Source of the DNA: Paraburkholderia gardini | Lineage (GTDB): Bacteria; Pseudomonadota; Gammaproteobacteria; Burkholderiales; Burkholderiaceae | Length of the DNA stretch: 64,000 nucleotides | Reading direction: 5' to 3' | Assembly: GCF_907164575.1 (NCBI RefSeq) | Contig: NZ_CAJQYY010000008.1 | Location: 62,001 to 126,000 of the forward strand | Shown here: positions 17,270 through 29,461 of the stretch, one piece after another | Position numbering within the stretch: the first letter of the stretch is position 1 | Layout of the letters: each line of letters starts with the position of its first letter | Notes under the pieces: model-generated | The model's database searches: none | What the model saw: the letters and a program-made list of their open reading frames with translations, nothing else | What the model was told of the DNA's origin: nothing | Translations under genes and position numbers: made by a program

Positions 17270-17584
17270 ATGGCGATTATCCCGGACAAGCAGGATGGCA
17301 CCGTACTGGAGCGGCAGGAACAGAAGCTGAAACCGCCGGCCATGTACAAGGTGGTGCTGTTGAATGACGACTTCACGCCGATGGAATTCGTCGTGATGAT
17401 CGTGCAGGAGTATTTCAGTAAAGATCGTGAGACCGCAACACAGGTGATGTTGAAGGTGCATCGCGAAGGTCGGGGGGTTTGTGGGGTCTACACGCGGGAC
17501 ATCGCGTCGACCAAAGTCGAGCAAGTCGTTACCCACGCACGGCAGGCCGGGCATCCGCTGCAGTGTGTGATGGAGGAAGCATGA
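17270..17584 (+). CDS. clpS: ClpS adaptor for ClpA
   Basis: 104 aa from the ATG at 17270. Typical ClpS: a flexible N-terminus, then [21 protein letters not shown] (N-degron pocket Asn-Asp-Asp) and [24 protein letters not shown]. It delivers N-end-rule substrates to ClpAP and inhibits other ClpA substrates. Its stop overlaps the clpA start (ATGA), giving tight co-translation with its partner. A longer in-frame reading up to 17153 is not part of the family. Confidence 0.96.
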   Translation: MAIIPDKQDGTVLERQEQKLKPPAMYKVVLLNDDFTPMEFVVMIVQEYFSKDRETATQVMLKVHREGRGVCGVYTRDIASTKVEQVVTHARQAGHPLQCVMEEA

Positions 17585-19878
17585 TTGCCCAGGAACTGGA
17601 AGTCAGCCTGCACATGGCGTTCATGGAAGCACGCCAGGCGCGGCACGAGTTCATAACGGTCGAACATCTTTTACTGGCCCTGTTGGACAATCCGACGGCA
17701 GCAGAAGTGTTGCGCGCGTGTGCAGCCAACATCGAAGATCTGCGCCAGAACCTGCGCAACTTCATTCATGACAACACGCCGACCGTGCCAGGCACGGACG
17801 ACGTCGATACGCAGCCGACACTCGGCTTCCAGCGCGTCATCCAGCGCGCGATCATGCATGTTCAGTCGACATCGAACGGCAAGAAGGAAGTCACCGGCGC
17901 GAACGTTCTCGTCGCGATTTTCGGCGAGAAGGATTCGCACGCGGTCTACTACCTGCAGCAGCAGGGCGTGACGCGTCTGGACGTGGTGAACTTCATCTCG
18001 CACGGCATCGCGAAGACGAGCAGCACCGACGCCGCGAAAGCGAGCGACGCCAGCGCCGAGTCCGACGAAGCCGCCGCGCAGAAGGAAACCCCGCTTGCCC
18101 AGTTCACGCAGAACCTGAACCAGATGGCGAAAGACGGCCGCATCGATCCGCTGATCGGGCGCGAGCTGGAAGTCGAGCGTGTGGTGCAGGTGCTATGCCG
18201 TCGTCGCAAGAACAATCCGCTGCTGGTCGGCGAGGCCGGCGTCGGCAAGACGGCGATCGCCGAAGGTCTCGCCTGGCGCATCACGCGCGGCGAAGTGCCC
18301 GATATTCTTGCGGATGCGCAGGTGTATTCGCTCGACATGGGCGCGTTGCTCGCGGGCACCAAGTATCGCGGCGATTTCGAGCAGCGTCTGAAGACGGTCC
18401 TGAAGGAATTGAAGGAACGTCCGCACGCGATTCTCTTCATCGACGAAATCCATACGCTGATCGGCGCAGGCGCTGCATCGGGCGGCACGCTGGACGCGTC
18501 GAACCTGCTGAAGCCGGCGCTCTCGTCGGGCACGCTCAAGTGCATCGGCGCGACGACGTTCACCGAATATCGCGGCATCTTCGAAAAAGACGCGGCGCTG
18601 TCGCGTCGTTTCCAGAAGATTGACGTGACCGAGCCGACCGTCGAGCAGACGGTGGCGATCCTGCGTGGCCTCAAGTCGCGTTTCGAGGAGCACCACGGCG
18701 TGAAGTATTCGTCGGGCGCACTGAACGCGGCCGCTGAACTGTCGGCACGCTTCATCACGGATCGTCATCTGCCGGACAAGGCGATCGACGTGATCGACGA
18801 AGCGGGCGCAGCGCAACGCATCCTGCCGAAGTCGAAGCAGAAGAAGACGATCGGCAAGGGCGAGATCGAGGAAATCATCTCGAAGATCGCGCGCGTGCCG
18901 CCGCAAAGTGTGTCGCAGGACGATCGCAGCAAGCTGCAAACGCTGGACCGCGATCTGAAGAGCGTCGTGTTCGGGCAAGACCCGGCGATCGATGCGCTGT
19001 CGGCCGCGATCAAGATGGCGCGGGCTGGCCTTGGCAAACTCGACAAGCCGATCGGCGCGTTCCTGTTCTCCGGCCCGACGGGCGTCGGCAAGACCGAAGT
19101 GGCGCGGCAGCTCGCGTTCACGCTCGGCATCGAGCTGATCCGCTTCGACATGTCGGAGTATATGGAGCGTCACGCGGTGAGCCGTCTGATCGGCGCGCCG
19201 CCGGGATACGTCGGGTTCGACCAGGGCGGTCTGCTGACCGAAGCTGTCACGAAGAAGCCGCATTGCGTGCTGCTGCTCGACGAAATCGAGAAGGCGCATC
19301 CGGACATCTACAACGTGCTGCTGCAGGTGATGGACCACGGCACGCTGACGGACAACAACGGCCGCAAGGCGGATTTCCGTAACGTCATCATCATCATGAC
19401 GACGAATGCGGGCGCTGAGTCGATGAACAAGTCGACGATCGGCTTCACGACGCGCCGCGAAACCGGCGACGAAATGGTCGACATCAAGCGCATGTTCACG
19501 CCGGAGTTCCGTAACCGTCTGGACGCGACGATCAGCTTCCGCTCGCTCGATGAGGAAATCATCATGCGCGTGGTCGACAAGTTCCTGATGCAGCTCGAAG
19601 ACCAGTTGCACGAGAAGAAGGTCGACGCGCTCTTCACCGACGCGCTGCGCGCGCACCTTGCGAAGCACGGTTTCGATCCGCTGATGGGCGCGCGTCCGAT
19701 GCAGCGTCTGATCCAGGACACGATCCGTCGTGCGCTGGCAGACGAGTTGCTGTTCGGCAAGCTGATGAGCGGCGGCCGCGTGACGGTCGACGTCGATGCT
19801 GAAGACAAGGTGCAGTTGACCTTCGACGAGCAGCCGGCGCCGCGCAATCCGAATCCGGAAGCGATCGAAGTCGAGTAA
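17581..19878 (+). CDS. clpA: ATP-dependent Clp protease ATPase subunit ClpA
   Basis: 765 aa from the ATG at 17581. N-domain ([23 protein letters not shown]), linker, AAA module 1 with Walker A GEAGVGKT and Walker [11 protein letters not shown], then AAA module 2 with Walker A GPTGVGKT and Walker [14 protein letters not shown]. The IGL-type loop that docks ClpP is visible as KSTIGFTTR. It unfolds proteins and feeds them to ClpP, which is encoded elsewhere. Overlaps clpS by four bases and ends in a strong terminator. Confidence 0.97.
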   Translation: MIAQELEVSLHMAFMEARQARHEFITVEHLLLALLDNPTAAEVLRACAANIEDLRQNLRNFIHDNTPTVPGTDDVDTQPTLGFQRVIQRAIMHVQSTSNGKKEVTGANVLVAIFGEKDSHAVYYLQQQGVTRLDVVNFISHGIAKTSSTDAAKASDASAESDEAAAQKETPLAQFTQNLNQMAKDGRIDPLIGRELEVERVVQVLCRRRKNNPLLVGEAGVGKTAIAEGLAWRITRGEVPDILADAQVYSLDMGALLAGTKYRGDFEQRLKTVLKELKERPHAILFIDEIHTLIGAGAASGGTLDASNLLKPALSSGTLKCIGATTFTEYRGIFEKDAALSRRFQKIDVTEPTVEQTVAILRGLKSRFEEHHGVKYSSGALNAAAELSARFITDRHLPDKAIDVIDEAGAAQRILPKSKQKKTIGKGEIEEIISKIARVPPQSVSQDDRSKLQTLDRDLKSVVFGQDPAIDALSAAIKMARAGLGKLDKPIGAFLFSGPTGVGKTEVARQLAFTLGIELIRFDMSEYMERHAVSRLIGAPPGYVGFDQGGLLTEAVTKKPHCVLLLDEIEKAHPDIYNVLLQVMDHGTLTDNNGRKADFRNVIIIMTTNAGAESMNKSTIGFTTRRETGDEMVDIKRMFTPEFRNRLDATISFRSLDEEIIMRVVDKFLMQLEDQLHEKKVDALFTDALRAHLAKHGFDPLMGARPMQRLIQDTIRRALADELLFGKLMSGGRVTVDVDAEDKVQLTFDEQPAPRNPNPEAIEVE

Positions 19879-19904
19879 AGCTTTCGCTTAAGCTGTACGT
19901 CAAG

Positions 19905-19951
19905 GCAGAACGGCGCGGGTTAAACCCCGCGCCGTTCTGCTTTTTGCTTTT
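19905..19951 (+). terminator. clpSA terminator
   Basis: Perfect 15-bp stem (GCAGAACGGCGCGGG, 19905-19919, with its complement at 19926-19940), six-base loop, followed by TTTTTGCTTTT. Confidence 0.95.
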
Positions 19952-19966
19952 GAAAAACGAAAGCGT

Positions 19967-20413
19967 TTAATGCTTGCCCGTGCTGCCAAAACCGCCGGCG
20001 CCGCGCGTGCTTTCCTCGAAGTCGTCGACGATGTTGAATTCGGCCTGCACGACCGGCACGATCACGAGCTGCGCGAGGCGCTCCATTGGATTCAGCGTGA
20101 ACGCTGTCTGGCCGCGATTCCACGTCGAAATCATCAGTTGCCCCTGGTAATCCGAATCGATCAGGCCGACCAGGTTGCCGAGCACGATGCCATGCTTGTG
20201 ACCGAGGCCCGAGCGCGGCAGGATCAGCGCCGCGTAACCTGGATCGCCGACGTGAATCGCGAGACCTGTCGGCACCAGCGCGGTTTCGCCGGGTTTCAGC
20301 GTCAACGGTTCATCGAGGCAGGCGCGCAGGTCGAGGCCCGCGCTGCCGGTTGTCGCGTAGGCGGGCAACTGGTCGCGCATGCGCGCGTCGAGAATCTTCA
20401 GGTCGAGTTTCAT
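19967..20413 (-). CDS. dut: dUTP diphosphatase
   Basis: 148 aa from the ATG at 20413 (in-frame upstream extension rejected: not family-like). All five trimeric dUTPase motifs are present in order: [41 protein letters not shown] and [10 protein letters not shown]. It hydrolyses dUTP to dUMP, preventing uracil in DNA and feeding dTMP synthesis. Last gene of the minus-strand group that starts at ribF; gap to the upstream gene is 28 bases. Confidence 0.97.
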   Translation of the reverse strand: MKLDLKILDARMRDQLPAYATTGSAGLDLRACLDEPLTLKPGETALVPTGLAIHVGDPGYAALILPRSGLGHKHGIVLGNLVGLIDSDYQGQLMISTWNRGQTAFTLNPMERLAQLVIVPVVQAEFNIVDDFEESTRGAGGFGSTGKH

Positions 20414-20441
20414 GCAGGTTCGTTGTGAATTGATAAAAACC

Positions 20442-21443
20442 TCAGCGTGCCAGCTGGAACGCTTCGGCGAGAAGTTCGTAAGAGCGAAGCCGCGCACGGT
20501 AACTGCCGGCCACCGTCAGGACGATCAGTTCGTCGGCCTGGAACTGCTCCTGAATGGCGAGCATTCTTGCCGTGACGCTTTCGGGTGTGCCGACGATGCT
20601 GCGCGGCTTCTCACGGTCGATCACCAGTTGTTCGCGCTCGCCGTATTCCTGCGCGACGCCCTGTTCGGTCGACGGAATCGGTGCGTTCAGACCGTACGCC
20701 ATCTGCACGCGCCGCAGGTCGACGGCTTTTTCGAGGTCGGCGGCTTCCTGTTCCGTATCCGCACAGATCACGAAGACGGCGGCCGCAAGATACGGCTCTG
20801 CTTCGTTGCCCGCCGTGAAACGCTCGCGATACGTCTGCGCGACCTGATGGCCGAAGTGCGCGTTGATGAAATGCGCGAACGAGAAACGCAGGCCAAGCTG
20901 CGCGGCAAGCATGCCGCCGAAGTCGCTCGAGCCGAGCACCCAGAGCTGCGGACGGGTTTCGACGGCCGGTTGCAGCAGCACGCCGTGCGCGACGTGTTCG
21001 GGCGGCAGCGTGCCGTTCATCAGCCCGACGAGATCGGCGACCTGCTGCGGAAAAATGTCGCCGCGGTTGTACGTGCCCGCGGCGACGGCCTGCGCGGTGC
21101 GCATGTCGCCGCCCGGCGCGCGTCCGACGCCCAGATCGATCCGGTCCGGAAAGAGCGCCTCGAGCATCATGAACTGCTCGGCGAGCTTGAACGGGCTGTA
21201 GTACGGCAGCATGACGCCGCCGGAACCGAGCCGGATGCGCTTCGTCACGCTGCCGAGTCGCGCGAGCATGACTTCCGGGCACGGGTTCGACACGCCGCGC
21301 AGACCGTGATGCTCCGCGCACCAGTAGCGCGTGTAGCCGAGATCGTCGGCGAGTTGCGCGAGTTCGACGGTGGCGGCCACGGCGTCCGCGACCGAATGCC
21401 CGTCGATGACCGGGGTTTGATCGAGCACGGAAAGTAGTGTCAT
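20442..21443 (-). CDS. Luciferase-like (LLM) flavin-dependent oxidoreductase
   Basis: 333 aa TIM-barrel of the bacterial-luciferase family. Starts [15 protein letters not shown], with [23 protein letters not shown] and [43 protein letters not shown], the usual flavin/phosphate region, then [18 protein letters not shown]. By family it uses FMN or F420-like reduced flavin on an unknown substrate. It sits between coaBC and dut with short gaps (50 and 28 bases) and is likely part of that transcript. The substrate cannot be inferred. Confidence 0.9.
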   Translation of the reverse strand: MTLLSVLDQTPVIDGHSVADAVAATVELAQLADDLGYTRYWCAEHHGLRGVSNPCPEVMLARLGSVTKRIRLGSGGVMLPYYSPFKLAEQFMMLEALFPDRIDLGVGRAPGGDMRTAQAVAAGTYNRGDIFPQQVADLVGLMNGTLPPEHVAHGVLLQPAVETRPQLWVLGSSDFGGMLAAQLGLRFSFAHFINAHFGHQVAQTYRERFTAGNEAEPYLAAAVFVICADTEQEAADLEKAVDLRRVQMAYGLNAPIPSTEQGVAQEYGEREQLVIDREKPRSIVGTPESVTARMLAIQEQFQADELIVLTVAGSYRARLRSYELLAEAFQLAR

Positions 21444-21493
21444 GGTTCCGCTCCGGGTCAGGATGAATGTAGCGCGCGCCGCGTCACGTCAAG

Positions 21494-22708
21494 TCAGGAG
21501 ATGGGGCGCGTGTCCGGCAGACGCTTCGCGATTTCGGCGACCAGTGCGCGCGCGAGCGTCTTTTTGTCGGCGCGCGGCAGCTTCGTCGCGCCTTTGGCTT
21601 CGAAGAGCACGACTTCGTTGTCGTCGAGGCCGAAGGTCTGCGGGCCGAGATTGCCGATCAGCAACGGCACGTTCTTGCGCACGCGCTTTTCTTCGCCGTG
21701 TACGTCGAGATTGTCGCTCTCCGCCGCGAAGCCGACGCAAAAGGGCGGATGCGGCAGCTTCGCCACCGATGCCAGAATGTCCGGATTTTCGACGAACGTG
21801 AACGTCGGCAAAGACCTGTCCGCGTTCTTCTTGATCTTGTGTTCCGCGACGTGATCGATGCGCCAGTCGGCCACGGCCGCGACGCCGATGAAGATGTCGT
21901 AATTGACCACGGCGCGCATCACGGCGTCGTGCATCTGCTGCGCGGTCTGCACATCTTCGCGGTACACGCCCCACGGCGTTTCCAGCGAAACCGGACCGGC
22001 GACGAGATGGACGTCCGCGCCCGCCTGCTGCGCGGCGCGTGCGAGCGCGAAGGCCATCTTGCCGCTCGAACGGTTCGTGATGCCGCGCACCGGGTCGAGC
22101 GGTTCGAACGTCGGGCCGGCCGTCAGCAGCACGCGGCGACCCGCGAGAATTTTCGGCGTGAAAAACGATGCGATGGCTTCGTACGTGGCTTCGGGTTCGA
22201 GCATGCGTCCATCGCCCGTTTCGCCACATGCCTGCGCGCCCGAGTCCGGCCCGAGCACTTCGACGCCGTCGGCGCGCAGTTGCGCGACGTTGCGTTGCGT
22301 CGCCGGATTCAGCCACATCTGGCGGTTCATTGCCGGTACGACGAGAAGCGGACAGTCGCGCGCCACGCATAGCGTGGACAGCAGGTCGTCGGCCATGCCG
22401 TGGGCGAGCTTCGCGAGGAAATCCGTCGATGCCGGCGCGATCACGATCGCGTCCGCTTCGCGCGACAGATCGATGTGCGGCATGTTGTTGTCGATGCGCG
22501 CGTCCCACTGGCTCGTATAGACGGGCCGGCCCGACAGCGCCTGCATCGTGACGGGCGTGATGAACTGCGTCGCCGCTTCGGTCATCGCGACCTGTACGGT
22601 CGCGCCCGCCCTGGTCAGCAGGCGCGTGAGTTCAGCGATCTTGTAACAGGCGATGCCGCCCGACATGCCGAGGACGAGATGTTTTCCAGCGAGTTCAGCG
22701 GTTGCCAA
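21494..22708 (-). CDS. coaBC: Bifunctional phosphopantothenoylcysteine decarboxylase/synthetase (CoaBC)
   Basis: 404 aa from a TTG start at 22708. This start is chosen over the in-frame ATG at 22729 because a perfect GGAGG (22715-22719) lies six bases before TTG and would fall inside the coding region otherwise. CoaC half: GMSGGIACYKIAELTR, NMPHIDLSREAD (catalytic His), VPAMNRQM and ACGETGDGRM (active-site Cys loop). CoaB half begins at GRRVLLTAGPTFEPLDPVRGITNRSSGKM. It makes 4'-phosphopantetheine from phosphopantothenate and cysteine for CoA synthesis. Between lspA and the LLM gene. Confidence 0.95.
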   Translation of the reverse strand: MATAELAGKHLVLGMSGGIACYKIAELTRLLTRAGATVQVAMTEAATQFITPVTMQALSGRPVYTSQWDARIDNNMPHIDLSREADAIVIAPASTDFLAKLAHGMADDLLSTLCVARDCPLLVVPAMNRQMWLNPATQRNVAQLRADGVEVLGPDSGAQACGETGDGRMLEPEATYEAIASFFTPKILAGRRVLLTAGPTFEPLDPVRGITNRSSGKMAFALARAAQQAGADVHLVAGPVSLETPWGVYREDVQTAQQMHDAVMRAVVNYDIFIGVAAVADWRIDHVAEHKIKKNADRSLPTFTFVENPDILASVAKLPHPPFCVGFAAESDNLDVHGEEKRVRKNVPLLIGNLGPQTFGLDDNEVVLFEAKGATKLPRADKKTLARALVAEIAKRLPDTRPIS

Positions 22709-22815
22709 CGCGAGCCTCCGACAAAGCATGACGGCCGGCGCGCTCTCGGGTGCAGGCCGCCGGCCTGGGTACTGACGATCAAGCCCGCAAAATCAGGCGT
22801 AAAAAGCGCGCCGGA

Positions 22816-23315
22816 TCAGCGCGCGCCGCGCACGCGCCGCAGTTCGTCGAACACGAGCAGCACGGCACCGATCGTGATCGCGCTGTCGGCGATGTTGAAC
22901 GCCGGCCAGTGCCACGTGCGCACGTGAAAATCGAGGAAGTCGATCACGTGGCCGTAGGCCAGCCGGTCGATCACGTTACCGAGCGCGCCACCCAGAATCA
23001 GCGACAGCGCCGTGCAGAACATCCGCTGGCTGCCGTGGCGCTTGAGCAGATAGCAGATCACCAGCGCCGCGATGACGCCGAGCGCCGTGAACGCCCAGCG
23101 CTGCCAGCCGCCCGCCGCTGCGAGAAAGCTGAACGCCGCGCCGCGGTTATAGACGAGCACGAGGTTGAAGAACGGTGTCAGCGCGACCGACTGGCCGTAC
23201 GCGAACACCTTCGCAATCGCGATCTTCGACAACTGGTCGAACAGGATGACGATCAGCGCGACGCCCAGCCACGGCGCCAGCGATCCGCCGGCAGGTTTCG
23301 ACACCGTTCTGGCCA

Positions 23316-23316
<1 letters not shown>
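22816..23316 (-). CDS. lspA: Lipoprotein signal peptidase II
   Basis: 166 aa with four membrane spans. Family motifs: [21 protein letters not shown], and the two catalytic-aspartate regions [19 protein letters not shown] and [11 protein letters not shown]. It cleaves signal peptides of diacylglyceryl-modified prolipoproteins at the inner membrane. Its ATG shares a base with the ileS stop (TAATG), a typical ileS-lspA coupling. Confidence 0.97.
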
Positions 23317-26153
<2,837 letters not shown>

Positions 26154-26297
26154 GATCAGGTCGCGGTGAATGCTGTGTGTCGCGGAGTACGCGGGGCATG
26201 GTGCGCGTCAGGCAGGCTGGTCGCGTGGGCGACTGGCGCTGTCCGGTGCGCGCGGCGAGGGCACGTGCGGCTTGCGGCCAGACACGTACCGCGGCGG

Positions 26298-27293
26298 TTA
26301 TCTAATTCGGTCGGTGGCCGAGGTGGCGAAGCCGGTCGAGCGGCTGCCCGGCACACGCGCGCCGACGGCCGCAAACCACGCGCGCGCATTGGCGACGTCG
26401 CGCGAGATCGCAGCGGTCAGCGTTTCGAGGTCGACGTATTTCTCCTCGTCGCGCAGTTTCTTCAGGAATTCGACGCGCACGAGTTTGCCATACGCGTCGC
26501 CATGCCAGTCGAGCAGGTGCACTTCGAGCAGCACGCGCCCGGAATCGTCGACGGTCGGACGCAGGCCGAGGCTCGCGACGCCCGGCAGCGGTTCCGCCTC
26601 GACGCCATGCACGCGCACGACGAAGATGCCCGCGAGTGCCGGCCGCCTGTGCGCGATCGGCAGATTCAGGGTGGGAAAGCCGAGGTCGCGGCCGAGCTTC
26701 ATGCCGTGCACGACGTGCCCGCTGATCAGGTAATCGCGGCCGAGCGCGGCACGCGCCGAATCGAGGTCGCCCGCGACCAGCGCCGCGCGCACGCCGGAGC
26801 TGGAAATCCGCGCGCCGGAGGGATCGGCGACAGTCGCCATCTGCTCGACTTCGAAGCCGTGCTGCCCGCCCGCCGCCTTCAGCGAATTGAAGTCGCCCGC
26901 GCGCTTCGCGCCGTAGCGGAAGTCGTCGCCGATCATGACCCAGCGCGCGTGCAGGCCGTTCACGATGATCCGCTCGACGAACGCATCCGGCGACTGGCTG
27001 GCAAACGTCTGGTTGAAATGCTCGACGACGACGCGATCGACGCCGTTCATGCGAAGCGCCTCGAGCTTGTCACGCAGCATCGCGATGCGCGGAGGGGCTG
27101 CGGCCGGGTTGAAGAATTCGCGCGGGTGGGGCTCGAAGGTCATCACGCAGACGGGCAGGCCGCGTGCATCGGCGGCCGCGCGGACGTGCGCGAGCAAAGC
27201 CTGATGGCCGCGGTGGACACCGTCGAAGTTGCCGATGGTCAGTGCGCACGGCGCACGGCTTTCAGCATTGGGAAGACCGCGGAAGACTCTCAC
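26298..27293 (-). CDS. ribF: Bifunctional riboflavin kinase/FAD synthetase
   Basis: 331 aa from a GTG at 27293 (RVFRGLPNAES). An in-frame ATG at 27344 lies only a few bases after a TATAAT -10 box, so transcripts would start at or beyond it. N-terminal nucleotidyltransferase: CALTIGNFDGVHRGHQALL and VMIGDDFRYGAKRAGDF. C-terminal kinase: GHVVHGMKLGRDLGFPTLNLP and GVASLGLRPT. It makes FMN and FAD. It heads the leftward ribF-ileS-lspA-coaBC group and is divergent from purN. Confidence 0.94.
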   Translation of the reverse strand: MRVFRGLPNAESRAPCALTIGNFDGVHRGHQALLAHVRAAADARGLPVCVMTFEPHPREFFNPAAAPPRIAMLRDKLEALRMNGVDRVVVEHFNQTFASQSPDAFVERIIVNGLHARWVMIGDDFRYGAKRAGDFNSLKAAGGQHGFEVEQMATVADPSGARISSSGVRAALVAGDLDSARAALGRDYLISGHVVHGMKLGRDLGFPTLNLPIAHRRPALAGIFVVRVHGVEAEPLPGVASLGLRPTVDDSGRVLLEVHLLDWHGDAYGKLVRVEFLKKLRDEEKYVDLETLTAAISRDVANARAWFAAVGARVPGSRSTGFATSATDRIR

Positions 27294-27347
27294 GATAGCG
27301 GGTGTGGCGAGTTTGAGTAGAGTGGGCCAGATGCCGCAAAACAAACG

Positions 27348-27353
27348 ATTATA
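27348..27353 (-). promoter_or_regulatory. -10 box of the ribF promoter
   Basis: Perfect TATAAT on the minus strand, placing a transcript start near 27341 and about 48 bases before the GTG start of ribF. No good -35 box is seen at the usual distance. Confidence 0.5.
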
Positions 27354-27419
27354 AACGCTCAGGCGTCAGCACGGCGGCGCGGCCCGGTTTGCGGGGCCCC
27401 TGAATGTTAAAATCCGCGG

Positions 27420-28076
27420 ATGAAAAAACTCGTCATCCTGATTTCCGGACGGGGAAGCAACATGGAAGCCATTGTTCGCGCGTGTTCGCGCGAACAATGG
27501 CCGGCCGAGGTCGCCGCCGTGATTGCCAGCCGTCCAGGCGCCGCGGGTCTTGCTTTCGCGGCGTCGCAAGGCATTGCCACGGTGGTCGTCGACTACCGCC
27601 AGTTTCCAGACCGCGAGGCGTTCGACGCCGCGCTCGCCGCTGAAATCGACCGCTTCTCGCCCGATCTGCTGGCGCTTGCCGGCTTCATGCGCGTGCTCAC
27701 GCCGGGTTTCGTCGACCGTTACGCCGGCCGGATGCTCAACGTGCATCCGTCGCTGCTGCCGAGCTTCGCCGGCCTGAAAACGCATCAGCAGGCGCTCGAC
27801 GCGGGCGTCCGGCTGCACGGCGCGTCCGTGCATTTTGTCACGTCGCAACTGGATCATGGGCCGATCGTCGTCCAGTCGGCGGTGCCCGTGCTGGCCGGCG
27901 ACGACGCCGCGGCGCTGGCCGCGCGCGTGCTTGCCACCGAACATGTCATTTATCCGCGTGCCGTGCGCTGGTTCGTCGAGGGGCGTCTTGCCCTTGACGG
28001 GCTGCGCGTCACGCTTACGCCGCCGGAAGAGCCCCAATGGCTCTTCGCCGGTCAAACCGCCGGGGAGGGCGTATGA
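27420..28076 (+). CDS. purN: Phosphoribosylglycinamide formyltransferase
   Basis: 218 aa. Begins MKKLVILISGRGSNMEAIV (substrate phosphate loop), with LAGFMRVLTP, the active-site LNVHPSLLPSFAGLKTHQQAL (Asn-His pair) and VHFVTSQLDHGPIV with the catalytic Asp. It transfers a formyl group from 10-formyl-THF to GAR in purine synthesis. The stop overlaps the start of the following methyltransferase (ATGA). A 14-bp inverted repeat lies inside codons 17-27. Confidence 0.96.
   Translation: MKKLVILISGRGSNMEAIVRACSREQWPAEVAAVIASRPGAAGLAFAASQGIATVVVDYRQFPDREAFDAALAAEIDRFSPDLLALAGFMRVLTPGFVDRYAGRMLNVHPSLLPSFAGLKTHQQALDAGVRLHGASVHFVTSQLDHGPIVVQSAVPVLAGDDAAALAARVLATEHVIYPRAVRWFVEGRLALDGLRVTLTPPEEPQWLFAGQTAGEGV
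27469..27500. repeat. 14-bp inverted repeat inside the purN coding sequence
   Basis: CCATTGTTCGCGCG (27469-27482), loop TGTT, then its exact complement (27487-27500). It begins 50 bases into the coding sequence and would form a very stable mRNA hairpin early in translation. Confidence 0.7.
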
Positions 28077-29401
28077 GGCTGCATGGTTTTCTGATTGGAC
28101 AAACTGAGACACTGCTTGCGGACGTTCTGAAGTTCGCGGGTCCCGCGGACGCAGCCACGAGCCGCTTTTTCCGCGCGCATCCGAAGCTCGGCCACAGCGA
28201 GCGCGGTGTGATCGCCGAAGCGGTGTTCGCGGTGCTGCGTCGCCGGATGGAGTTCGCGCATCTGGCGGAAAGCGGCACCGGCAGCCCGGCGCGGCGTCTC
28301 GCGCTGCTCGGGCTGATGCAGACGGCGGGGCGCTCGGCGATCAGGCCGTTTGTCTCGGAAGCCGAATCGACCTGGCTCGAACACGTCTCGAAGATCGATC
28401 CGGAAAGCCTGCCGCTGCGCATCCGGCTGAATCTCCCCGACTGGCTCTACCAGGCGCTGTCGAGCCGGTTCGAGCCGGCGGAGCTGGCGCAACTCGCCGC
28501 GGCGCTGAATTACCCGGCGCCGCTCGACCTGCGCGCCAACCCGATCAAGGCGAGCCGCGACGACCTGCTCGAAGCGCTCGGCACGGCCGGCATCGAAGCC
28601 GGTCGGACGCCGTTCGCGCCGTTCGGCGTACGCGTGGTCGGCAAGCCGCCGCTCACGAAACTCGACGCGTTCCAGAACGGCTGGGTCGAAGTGCAGGACG
28701 AAGGCAGCCAGTTGCTGTGCTCGCTGGTCGCGCCGAAACGCGGCGAGATGATCGTCGATTTCTGCGCGGGCGCGGGCGGCAAGACGCTCGCACTCGGCGC
28801 CGCGATGCGCTCGACGGGCCGTCTCTATGCATTCGATATTTCCGAGCGGCGTCTCGCGAAGCTGAAGCCTCGCCTTGCGCGCAGCGGTCTGTCGAACGTG
28901 AACCCGGTGCTGATCGACAGCGAACACGACGCGAAGATCAAGCGCCTCGCGGGCAAGATCGACCGTGTGCTGGTGGATGCGCCGTGCAGCGGCCTCGGCA
29001 CGCTGCGTCGCAATCCGGATCTGAAGTGGCGCCAGTCGCCGGAATCGGTCGCCGAACTGGCGCCGAAACAGCTGTCGATCCTGGCGAGCGCGGCGCGTCT
29101 CGTGAAGAAGGGCGGCCGGCTGGTGTATGCGACCTGTAGCATTCTCGACGCCGAGAATGAAGCGGTCGTGAAGCAGTTCCTCGCCGGTCATCCGGATTTC
29201 GTGCTGATTCCGGCTGGCGAGGTGCTCACCGAGCAGCGCATCGACCTGGCGATGGGCGACTACCTGTCGCTGTGGCCGCATCTTCACGCGACAGACGGTT
29301 TCTTTGCGGCCGTGATGGAGCGCAGGACGCCCGTGGCGGCTGCTGCACCTGCCGGGACCGAAGCGACCGAAGCGACCGATACGGCAGACGCCGCCGGGTA
29401 A
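28073..29401 (+). CDS. RsmB/NOP2-type 16S rRNA cytosine-C5 methyltransferase
   Basis: 442 aa from the ATG at 28073 that overlaps the purN stop. The N-terminal 140 residues are helical and NusB-like (HPKLGHSERGVIAEAVFAVLRRR). The SAM-dependent fold has VDFCAGAGGKTLALGA (SAM loop), DAPCSGLGTLRRNPDLKWR (motif IV, catalytic-release Cys) and YATCSILDAENE (motif VI, nucleophilic Cys). By family it methylates C5 of a 16S rRNA cytosine (967 in E. coli for RsmB). The C-terminal tail is Thr/Ala-rich (repeated EAT/DTA). Confidence 0.93.
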   Translation: MRLHGFLIGQTETLLADVLKFAGPADAATSRFFRAHPKLGHSERGVIAEAVFAVLRRRMEFAHLAESGTGSPARRLALLGLMQTAGRSAIRPFVSEAESTWLEHVSKIDPESLPLRIRLNLPDWLYQALSSRFEPAELAQLAAALNYPAPLDLRANPIKASRDDLLEALGTAGIEAGRTPFAPFGVRVVGKPPLTKLDAFQNGWVEVQDEGSQLLCSLVAPKRGEMIVDFCAGAGGKTLALGAAMRSTGRLYAFDISERRLAKLKPRLARSGLSNVNPVLIDSEHDAKIKRLAGKIDRVLVDAPCSGLGTLRRNPDLKWRQSPESVAELAPKQLSILASAARLVKKGGRLVYATCSILDAENEAVVKQFLAGHPDFVLIPAGEVLTEQRIDLAMGDYLSLWPHLHATDGFFAAVMERRTPVAAAAPAGTEATEATDTADAAG

Positions 29402-29461
29402 CCCCAAAAGCGCCCGCCGCCGCGGTACGCGCGGCCGGGCGCTGGAAGGGCATGGACAATC

